A stretch of 64,000 nt of DNA, taken from Cupriavidus neocaledonicus (GTDB lineage Bacteria; Pseudomonadota; Gammaproteobacteria; Burkholderiales; Burkholderiaceae). Positions 39,079 to 46,819 of this stretch are shown here, piece by piece (positions within the stretch are counted from its first letter, which is position 1; every line of letters starts with the position of its first letter). The notes under the pieces are model-generated. The model was not told the origin of the DNA, searched no databases, and worked only from the letters and a program-made list of their open reading frames with translations. Location of the stretch: positions 239,200 through 303,199 of the forward strand of contig NZ_AQUR01000104.1 in assembly GCF_000372525.1 (NCBI RefSeq). The letters run 5' to 3'. Made by a program: the position numbers and the translations under genes.

Positions 39079-39756
39079 TCAGTTCATCGTGGCCGTGGCC
39101 AGCTTGGCACCGAAGCCGATGAACATCGCCCCTACCCCGCTGGCCATGCCGGCCGACAGCCGGCGGCGGCGCCGGAACGCCTCGGCCAGCTTCGCGCCCA
39201 CGAAGATGATCGTGGTCAGGTAGGCAAAGCTGCAGATCTGGCACACCAGCCCCAGCACGCCGAACGACAGCACCGGGTAAGCAAAGGCCGGGTCGACGAA
39301 CTGGATGAAGAACGAGATGAAGAACAGGATCGCCTTCGGGTTCAGCAGGCTGATCAGCAGCGCCTTGCGGAACGGGTCGGACTGGTCCGTCGTGGCCGCA
39401 GGCACCGCCGCCGCGCTGGCGGCATCGCCGCGCGCGGCCCAGCTGCGCAGCGCGCCGCGCAGCATGTTGAAGCCGATCCACGCCAGGTAGGCCGCGCCGA
39501 CGTACTTCACCACGTAGAACAGCGCCGGGCTGGCCTTGAGCAGCGAGGCCACGCCCGCCGCCGACAGCACCATCAGCACCGCGTCGCCCAGGAACACCCC
39601 GGACGCGCCCTTGTAGCCGGCGCGCACGCCGCGCTGCGCCGCCACCGACAGCACGTACATCGAGTTCGGGCCCGGCAGCAGCACGATGAAGATCGTGCCC
39701 AGCACATAGGTCCAGAAGTCGGTGATGCCGAAAGCGGTATGCATGAAGGCGTTCAT
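39079..39756 (-). CDS. LysE/RhtB-family amino-acid exporter
   Basis: Inner-membrane exporter of 225 residues with six predicted helices. The first is FWTYVLGTIFIVLLPGPNSMYVL, carrying the family PGPN motif, and GVRAGYKGASGVFLGDAVLMVLSAAGVASLL follows. It lies 37 bp after carA and 89 bp before carB, all on one strand, so it is inside the carAB operon. Family members export lysine, arginine, homoserine, threonine or leucine. An arginine-related role is suggested by the location but not shown by the sequence. Confidence 0.9.
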   Translation of the reverse strand: MNAFMHTAFGITDFWTYVLGTIFIVLLPGPNSMYVLSVAAQRGVRAGYKGASGVFLGDAVLMVLSAAGVASLLKASPALFYVVKYVGAAYLAWIGFNMLRGALRSWAARGDAASAAAVPAATTDQSDPFRKALLISLLNPKAILFFISFFIQFVDPAFAYPVLSFGVLGLVCQICSFAYLTTIIFVGAKLAEAFRRRRRLSAGMASGVGAMFIGFGAKLATATMN

Positions 39757-39793
39757 GGGGGATCCCGTGTCTGTCTCGCTCTTGCCCGCGCGC

Positions 39794-40930
<1,137 letters not shown>

Positions 40931-41159
40931 GGGTAGGCTCCTGCTGGACTCACCCCGTGACCGACCAATCGACGCCTCGTGCCTCCCAGGCTGGATCCGT
41001 GACGTCGGCAGCGGCATTGCGCCGATGCGGTCGGATCCGGTCGCGGCATGCTCATTGCGTCACATCTGGTGCAGACGGCAACGGCGGCGCGGATGGGGGC
41101 GGCGGAAGGTGGAAAGCGGTAGGCGCTAGGGTGAAGGGTTCTGAAAGCGAAACTTTCGA

Positions 41160-41188
41160 ATTATATCCCGAGCCACCCAATTTCTCAA
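41160..41188 (-). promoter_or_regulatory. carA operon sigma-70 promoter
   Basis: TTGAGA (41183-41188) and a perfect TATAAT (41160-41165) separated by 17 bp on the minus strand. Transcription would start near 41153 and give a leader of about 220 nt before the carA GTG. The 386-bp gap 40931-41316 contains no gene; I see no clear attenuator in the leader. Confidence 0.8.
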
Positions 41189-41262
41189 GTTTTCAAGGAC
41201 TTGCGCGCGGCAGGCGGCAATCCCGCCGCGCCGGCCGCCGCCGTGCTGCCCGTTCGCGCATG

Positions 41263-41320
41263 CGCGGCTGCACCTGCCGCCGGCGGATTACCGCGGCTGC
41301 ACCTGCCGCCGGCGGATTAC
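41263..41320. repeat. Two tandem copies of a 29-bp unit at the 3' end of the RidA-fold gene
   Basis: The unit CGCGGCTGCACCTGCCGCCG plus CGCGGATTAC-type continuation repeats exactly at 41263-41291 and 41292-41320, with the start of a third copy after it. The second copy spans the stop codon of the RidA-fold gene; the first lies downstream of it. Confidence 0.9.
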
Positions 41321-41727
41321 CGCGGCGGCGGAACCACCGCCGTGACCTCGATTTCCACCTTGGCGCGCGGCTCGACCAGGTCCGCCACTTCGACCGCGGT
41401 CATCGCCGGGAAGTGGCGGCCGATGATGGCCCGGTAATGTTCGCCGATCGCCGCATAGGCGCCGACATATTCGGCCTTGTCCTTCACATACCAGGTCATG
41501 CGCGCGATATGTTCGGGCCGCGCATCGCCGGCCGCCAGCACCGCGACCACGTTGCGCAGCGTCTGCGCCACCTGCAGGCCAAAGTCGTCGGTCTCGAATT
41601 CGCACTGGCTGTTCCAGCCGATCTGGCCGCTGATGAACAGCAGCCGGCTGCCGGCCTGCATCTCGGTCATCATGCCGTTGGCGTAGCCGCGCGGCGGCGC
41701 CCAGTCGGGCGGCTGGAGGATCTTCAT
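41317..41727 (-). CDS. RidA/YjgF-fold protein lacking the usual active-site arginine
   Basis: 136-residue protein of the Rid superfamily, trimeric enzymes of which RidA hydrolyses reactive enamines and imines. The fold signatures are LLFISGQIGWN (29-39) and AVEVADLVEPRAKVEIEVTAVV near the end. Where RidA has the essential Arg (FPARSCVEV), this protein has Met109 (FPAMTAVEV), so it belongs to a non-RidA subfamily or uses another mechanism. The ATG at 41727 has AGGGA nearby. It is the last gene of the 2-aminobenzoyl-CoA operon, whose monooxygenase product is an enamine, which suggests a deaminating role. That role is inference. Confidence 0.85.
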   Translation of the reverse strand: MKILQPPDWAPPRGYANGMMTEMQAGSRLLFISGQIGWNSQCEFETDDFGLQVAQTLRNVVAVLAAGDARPEHIARMTWYVKDKAEYVGAYAAIGEHYRAIIGRHFPAMTAVEVADLVEPRAKVEIEVTAVVPPPR

Positions 41728-41773
41728 GTCGTTTCCCTGTGGTTGCTTGGTATGGGTGGATGGAAATCCGGGG

Positions 41774-42199
41774 TCAGGCCGCGGCGACCAGATAGCGCGC
41801 CATGGCCTCGCGCACGGCTTCGGGCAGCGGCTGCGGCGCAATCGCGCCGGTATCGACGCAGACCAGCCGTTGCGTCACTTCCATGCGGGTATCGTCGTGC
41901 GGGCCGGCAAAGCGAACCGCGAGCGTGAAGCTGGACTGGCCCAGCTTCAGCACGCGCAACTCGCGCGTCAGCACCTCGCCCAGCCGGCTGGGCGCGAGGA
42001 AGCGGCACTCCAGTTCGGCCGTCGGCACGCCGGCGCGGCCCTCGCCGTGCATGGCATCGAACGGCCAGCCCAGCGCCTCGCCGAACCAGTCCTCGATCAG
42101 GTCGTTGAGCATCTCGAAGTAGCGCGGATAGAACACGATGCCGGCGGCGTCGCAGTGCTTGAAGCGCACCTGCACGGTATTGCGGAACACCTCGCTCAT
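41774..42199 (-). CDS. Acyl-CoA thioesterase (4-hydroxybenzoyl-CoA thioesterase-like)
   Basis: Hotdog-fold thioesterase of 141 residues. The start FRNTVQVRFKHCDAAGIVFYPRYFEMLNDLIEDWF contains the family signature, in which the D-A-A-G-I-V-F-Y-P-R-Y segment holds the catalytic Asp (Asp17 region). The ATG overlaps the CoA-ligase stop (ATGA), so the two are coupled. It probably releases CoA from dead-end or accumulated aromatic thioesters of the pathway, rather than being a pathway step. Confidence 0.9.
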   Translation of the reverse strand: MSEVFRNTVQVRFKHCDAAGIVFYPRYFEMLNDLIEDWFGEALGWPFDAMHGEGRAGVPTAELECRFLAPSRLGEVLTRELRVLKLGQSSFTLAVRFAGPHDDTRMEVTQRLVCVDTGAIAPQPLPEAVREAMARYLVAAA

Positions 42200-43884
42200 G
42201 GCTGCCCCTGGTGTGGCTTGCCGCCATTGGCTGCGCCCGGCCCCTGCTCCGCCATCTGGCGCAGCCGGAAGCGCTGCAGCTTGCCGGTCTCGGTGCGCGG
42301 CAGCGCCGGCACGAACTCGATGCGGCGCGGGTATTTGTAGGGGGCGATCTGGCGCTTGACGTGGTCCTGCAGCGCGGTGCGGGTGGCGTCGTCCGCCGCC
42401 ACGCCCTCGCGCAGCACCACGTAGGCCATCACCACCTGGCCGCGGCCGTCGTCGGGCGCGCCGACCACGCCGCATTCGGCCACCGCCTCGTGCTGCATCA
42501 GCGCACTCTCGACCTCCGGCCCGGCGATGTTGTAGCCCGCCGAGATGATCATGTCGTCGGAGCGCGCCTGGTAGAAGTAATAGCCATCGGCGTCGGCGAC
42601 GAAGGTATCGCCCGGCAGGTTCCAGCCGGCCTTCACATAGTTGACCTGGCGCGGGTCGTCCAGGTAGCGGCAGCCGGTCGGGCCCTGCACCGCCAGCTTG
42701 CCGACCTGGCCCGGCGGCAGCGGCCGCATCTCCTCGTCAACGATCTGTGCCACGTAGCCGGGCACCACCTTGCCGATCGCGCCCGGCCTGACCTCGGCGC
42801 CGGCGCTCGAGATAAAGATGTGCATCATCTCGGTGCCGCCGATGCCATCGGTCATCTCGATGCCGGTGGCGGCCTTCCAGCTCTGCCGCGTGGCGTCGGG
42901 CAGCGCCTCGCCGGCCGACACGCTGTGCCGCAGGCTGGAGATATCGAAGCGCGGCGCCAGCGCCGCCATCTGCCGGTAGAAGGTGGGCGCGGTGAAGACA
43001 ATGGTGGCGCGGAAGTCGTGGATCAGCTCGAGCAGCGTCTCGGGCGTGAGCTTCTCCGCCAGCACCGTGCTGGCGCCGATGCGCAACGGGAAGCACAGCA
43101 TGCCGCCGAGCCCGAAGGTGAAGGCGATCGGCGGGGTACCGCAGAAGATATCGTCCGGCGCGGAACGCAGCACATGGCGCGGGAACAGGTCGCACATGGC
43201 CAGCACGTCGCGGTGGAAATGCATGGTGCCCTTGGGCTGGCCGGTGGTGCCGCTGGTAAAGGCGATCAGGCAGACATCGTCGCTGGCGGTGTCGCAGGCG
43301 TCGAAGGTCTGCGGCTTGCCGGCCATTGCCGCCTCCAGCGAGCCCTCGCCTGCGCCGTTGAAATACAGCGTTTGCGCGAGGCTCGGGCAATGGCAATCGC
43401 CGCCGGCCCGCTGGTTGGCGTCGAGCTCGTCGCGCAGCCGCACATCGCACAGCGCGGCGGTGACCTGCGCCTTGTCGATGATCTGCTTGAGCTCCCTGGC
43501 GCGCAGCAGCGGCATGGTCGGCACCGCCACCAGCCCGGCCTTCAGCGTGGCCAGCCAGCTGGCCGCCATCATCAGGTTGTTGGGGCCGCGCAGCAGCACG
43601 CGGTTGCCGGGCACCAGCCGCATGTCCTCGACCAGCACATGGGCGATGCGGTTCACCAGCGCCGCGAGTTCGGCATAGGTGACCGTCTCGATGCGGCCGT
43701 CGCGGCGATGGCGGATGGCAACGCGCTCGCCGCGGCCTTCGCGCACGTGGCGGTCGACCAGCTCCGCCGCGGCATTGATGCGCTCTGGGTAGTCGGTATC
43801 GGCATTGAAGCGGAACACCGGCCACTGGTCCTGCGGCGGCAGGCGGTCGCGCGCGAAGGTGTCGAGGTGGGCTGTGGTCGCCAT
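42196..43884 (-). CDS. abmG: 2-aminobenzoate-CoA ligase
   Basis: Activates 2-aminobenzoate (anthranilate) to its CoA ester with ATP, the first step of the aerobic CoA pathway; 562 residues of the AMP-forming ligase family. The P-loop is AFTSGTTGQPKG (about 208-219), and the later motifs YFYQARSDDMIISAGYNIAGPE and the C-terminal Lys in LPRTETGKLQRFRLR are intact. Substrate preference for 2-aminobenzoate is inferred from its neighbours, chiefly the fused monooxygenase/reductase. A benzoate or salicylate ligase would look similar. Confidence 0.86.
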   Translation of the reverse strand: MATTAHLDTFARDRLPPQDQWPVFRFNADTDYPERINAAAELVDRHVREGRGERVAIRHRRDGRIETVTYAELAALVNRIAHVLVEDMRLVPGNRVLLRGPNNLMMAASWLATLKAGLVAVPTMPLLRARELKQIIDKAQVTAALCDVRLRDELDANQRAGGDCHCPSLAQTLYFNGAGEGSLEAAMAGKPQTFDACDTASDDVCLIAFTSGTTGQPKGTMHFHRDVLAMCDLFPRHVLRSAPDDIFCGTPPIAFTFGLGGMLCFPLRIGASTVLAEKLTPETLLELIHDFRATIVFTAPTFYRQMAALAPRFDISSLRHSVSAGEALPDATRQSWKAATGIEMTDGIGGTEMMHIFISSAGAEVRPGAIGKVVPGYVAQIVDEEMRPLPPGQVGKLAVQGPTGCRYLDDPRQVNYVKAGWNLPGDTFVADADGYYFYQARSDDMIISAGYNIAGPEVESALMQHEAVAECGVVGAPDDGRGQVVMAYVVLREGVAADDATRTALQDHVKRQIAPYKYPRRIEFVPALPRTETGKLQRFRLRQMAEQGPGAANGGKPHQGQP

Positions 43885-43953
43885 GGCTTGTCTCCTGTCT
43901 GCTCGGTATCGGTACGGCAGTTCGTCGGTGGCGCGGGGGCGCCAGGTCCGATC

Positions 43954-45123
43954 TCAGGCCGGATGCCCGGCCAGCGTCTCGCGCGCGATGATCAGCTTCT
44001 GCACTTCGGTCGCGCCTTCATAGATGCGCAGCGAGCGGATCTCGCGGTACAGGCTTTCCACGCGCGTGCCGACCTTGACACCGAGGCCGCCGAACATCTG
44101 CAGCGCGCGGTCGATCACCTGCTGCGCGTTCTCTGTGGCCACCATCTTGGCCATGGCCGCCTCGCGCGTGGTGCGCTGCCCCTTCACATCGCGCAGCCAG
44201 GCCGCGCGGTAGGTCAGCAGCGCCGCGGCGTCGATGGCGGTGGCCATGTCGCCGATGGCGGCCTGGGTCAGCTGCAGGTCGGCCAGCACGCCGCCGAACA
44301 TCGGGCGCGCGCGGGCACGCGCCAGCGCCTCGTCCAGCGCGGCGCGGCCGAAGCCCAGCGCCGCCGCGGCGACCGAAGCGCGGAAGATATCGAGCGTCAT
44401 CATCGCCACCTTGAAGCCCTGCCCCGCCTCGCCCAGCCGCTTGCCCACCGGCACGCGGCACTGGTCGAAGCGCAGCGTTGCCAGCGGATGCGGCGCCATC
44501 ACGTCGATGCGCTCGGCGATGGCAAGGCCGGGCGTGTCGGCGTCGACCACCAAAGCCGTAATGCCGCGCGCACCCGGGGCCTCGCCGGTGCGCACGAACA
44601 CGCAATAGAAGTCGGCGATGCCGCCGTTCGAGATCCAGGTCTTGGCGCCATCGATCACATAGTGGCTGCCGTCTTCCGACAGCTTCGCGCTGCATTGCAT
44701 CGCGGCGACATCCGAGCCGGCCTCGGGCTCGGACAGCGCGAACGCGGCAATCGCCTCGCCGCGCGCCACGCGCGGCAGGTAGTGCGCGCGCAGCGCGTCG
44801 CTGCCCGCCAGCGAGATCGCGCCCGAGCCCAGCCCCTGCATGGCAAAGGCAAAATCGGCCAGGCCGTCATGGCGCGCGAGCGTCTCGCGCAGCAGGCACA
44901 GCGAGCGCGAGTCCAGCGCCGGCAGCGCGCCGCCATGCGCGGCCGGGACGCAATAACGCAGCCAGCCGGCCTCGCCCAGCTGCCGCACCAGCGCGCGGCA
45001 GGCGGCGTCGGTATCGCTGTGGTCGACACGCAAGTGTTGCATGCACCATGCGTCGAGTTCGCGCTCCAGCGCGCGGTGGGTGTCGTCGAACAGCGGCAGA
45101 TCGAGGTAGGTCTTGTCGGACAT
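43954..45123 (-). CDS. Acyl-CoA dehydrogenase
   Basis: FAD flavoprotein dehydrogenase of 389 residues with the three-domain acyl-CoA dehydrogenase layout. Signatures: CNAFALSEPEAGSDVAA-type FALSEPEAGSDVAAM, WISNGGIADFYCVF and the general base Glu369 in RIYEGATEVQKL. It starts 6 bp after the enoyl-CoA hydratase. Within the 2-aminobenzoyl-CoA pathway it would carry out an oxidation of a cyclohexane-type CoA ester in beta-oxidation-like steps; the exact substrate is not shown. Confidence 0.92.
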   Translation of the reverse strand: MSDKTYLDLPLFDDTHRALERELDAWCMQHLRVDHSDTDAACRALVRQLGEAGWLRYCVPAAHGGALPALDSRSLCLLRETLARHDGLADFAFAMQGLGSGAISLAGSDALRAHYLPRVARGEAIAAFALSEPEAGSDVAAMQCSAKLSEDGSHYVIDGAKTWISNGGIADFYCVFVRTGEAPGARGITALVVDADTPGLAIAERIDVMAPHPLATLRFDQCRVPVGKRLGEAGQGFKVAMMTLDIFRASVAAAALGFGRAALDEALARARARPMFGGVLADLQLTQAAIGDMATAIDAAALLTYRAAWLRDVKGQRTTREAAMAKMVATENAQQVIDRALQMFGGLGVKVGTRVESLYREIRSLRIYEGATEVQKLIIARETLAGHPA

Positions 45124-45129
45124 GGCGCT

Positions 45130-45981
45130 TCAGTCCCCTTCGAACACCGGCTTGGTCTTGGCGACGAAGGCCTCGTAGGCGCGGCGGAAATCGCGCGTCT
45201 GCATGCAGATGGCCTGGGCCTCGGCCTCGGCCTCGATGGCCTCGTCCAGGCCCATATTCCATTCCTGGTGCAGCAGCTTCTTGGTCACGCCGTGGGCGAA
45301 GGTCGGGCCGGCGGCCAGTTGCGCGGCCAGCGCCTGCGCCTGCGCCAGCACCGCTTCGGACGGGTGCAGCGCGTTGAAGAAGCCCCACTGCAGCCCTTCC
45401 TCCGCGCTCATCGAGCGGCCCGTGTACAGCAGCTCGCTGGCGCGGCCCTGCCCGATCACGCGGGGCAGCAGCGTGCATGCCCCCATGTCGGCACCGGCCA
45501 GGCCGACGCGCGTGAACAGGAACGCGGTCCTGGCCTGCGTCGTGCCCAGGCGCATGTCGGAAGCCAGCGCCATCATCGCGCCGGCGCCGGCGCAGATGCC
45601 GTCGACCGCGCTCACCACCGGCTGCGGACAGGCGCGCATCGCCTTGACCAGGTCGCCGGTCATGCGCGTGAAGTCGAGCAGCTCCGGCATCGACATGCGC
45701 GTCAGCGGGCCGATGATCTCGTGCACGTCGCCGCCCGAGCAGTAGTTGCCGCCCGCGCCGGTCACCACCACCGCCTTGATGTCGCTGGCGTAGCACAGGC
45801 CACGGAACAGGTCGCGCAGTTCGGCGTAGGAATCGAAGGTCAGCGGGTTCTTGCGTTCCGGCCGGTTCAGCGTCACCGTGCCGACCTTGCCGTCGGCGGA
45901 CACCGACCACAGGAAATGCTCGGGCTGGTAGCCGGCAAAGCTGCGCTTGTGGTGGCGCATGTCGAGTGCGATCTCTGTCAT
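45130..45981 (-). CDS. Enoyl-CoA hydratase/isomerase family protein
   Basis: Crotonase-family enzyme of 283 residues. The CoA-binding motif is TVTLNRPERKNPLTFDSYAEL, the first oxyanion-hole region is TGAGGNYCSGGDVHEI, and the second is VDGICAGAGAMMALASDMRLG, followed by GLAGADMGACTLLPR. In this operon it would hydrate or open a ring-derived enoyl-CoA. It follows the SDR gene by 34 bp. A hydrolase rather than a hydratase reaction, as in ring-cleaving relatives, is possible. Confidence 0.9.
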   Translation of the reverse strand: MTEIALDMRHHKRSFAGYQPEHFLWSVSADGKVGTVTLNRPERKNPLTFDSYAELRDLFRGLCYASDIKAVVVTGAGGNYCSGGDVHEIIGPLTRMSMPELLDFTRMTGDLVKAMRACPQPVVSAVDGICAGAGAMMALASDMRLGTTQARTAFLFTRVGLAGADMGACTLLPRVIGQGRASELLYTGRSMSAEEGLQWGFFNALHPSEAVLAQAQALAAQLAAGPTFAHGVTKKLLHQEWNMGLDEAIEAEAEAQAICMQTRDFRRAYEAFVAKTKPVFEGD

Positions 45982-46015
45982 GGGTTCTCTCGTTGTCTGC
46001 TGCAGTCAGTGTGCT

Positions 46016-46819
46016 TCAGCCCGCCATCACTTCGCCGCCGGCAACGGGGATCGCCTGGCCGGTGATCGCCGCCGCGGACGGCTGGCACAGCCAGGCCACC
46101 GCGTCGGCCACTTCGTCGGGCTGCACCAGCCGGCGCTGCGGGTTGCGCGCGGCCAGTTCGGCGCGCGCCTGTTCCTCGCTGCGGCCGGTCTTGCCGACGA
46201 TATTGGCCACCGCGTCGCGCACGATGTCGGTTTCGGTATAGCCCGGGCACACCGCGTTGACGGTCACGCCCCGGGCCGCGGTTTCCAGCGCCAGCGCGCG
46301 GGTCAGGCCGATCACGCCATGCTTGGCCGCGCAATAGGCGCTGACGTAGCCATAGCCGATCAGCCCCGCGGTGCTGGCCACGTTGACGATGCGGCCCCAG
46401 CCCGCGTCGAGCATCGCCGGCAGCGCCGCCTGCGTACACAGGAAGGTGCCGGTCAGGTTCACGTCGAGCATGCGCTGCCACAGCGCGGCATCGGTCTTCA
46501 GGAACGGGGCGCTGTGCGCCTGCCCGGCGTTGTTGACCAGCATCGCGACCGGGCCGGCCTGCGCCGTGGCCGCGGCAAAGGCGCGCGCCACGCTGTCGGC
46601 ATCGGCGATATCGGCCGCGACATACGAAACGGCGGCGCCCGCCGCGGCCTGCGCGCGCAGCGCCTGCACCGTCGTCTGCAGCGTGCCGGCATCGCGCCCC
46701 AGCAGCGTGACGCTGGCGCCATCGGCCAGCAGCCGCCGCGCGATCGCCGCGCCGATGCCGCGCCCGCCGCCGGTGACCAGCGCGTGCCGGCCGGTCAATG
46801 TCGCCGTGCTGCCGCTCAT
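46016..46819 (-). CDS. Short-chain dehydrogenase (3-hydroxyacyl-CoA dehydrogenase type)
   Basis: NAD(P)-dependent SDR oxidoreductase of 267 residues. The nucleotide-binding motif is TGGGRGIG (16-23), the structural NNAG is in MLVNNAGQAH, and the catalytic set is Ser in NVASTAG with Tyr and Lys in AYCAAKHG. The ATG at 46819 overlaps the stop of the monooxygenase/reductase gene (ATGA), so it is translated with it. It probably reduces or oxidises the oxo group of the ring-hydroxylated CoA ester. Confidence 0.9.
   Translation of the reverse strand: MSGSTATLTGRHALVTGGGRGIGAAIARRLLADGASVTLLGRDAGTLQTTVQALRAQAAAGAAVSYVAADIADADSVARAFAAATAQAGPVAMLVNNAGQAHSAPFLKTDAALWQRMLDVNLTGTFLCTQAALPAMLDAGWGRIVNVASTAGLIGYGYVSAYCAAKHGVIGLTRALALETAARGVTVNAVCPGYTETDIVRDAVANIVGKTGRSEEQARAELAARNPQRRLVQPDEVADAVAWLCQPSAAAITGQAIPVAGGEVMAG

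Noticed and set aside
42211..46065. A 1284-codon plus-strand open frame opposite the 2-aminobenzoate operon
   Set aside because: It lies antisense to four clear enzymes; its His/Gln/Arg/Ala-rich product is the usual shadow of GC-rich coding DNA and matches no family.
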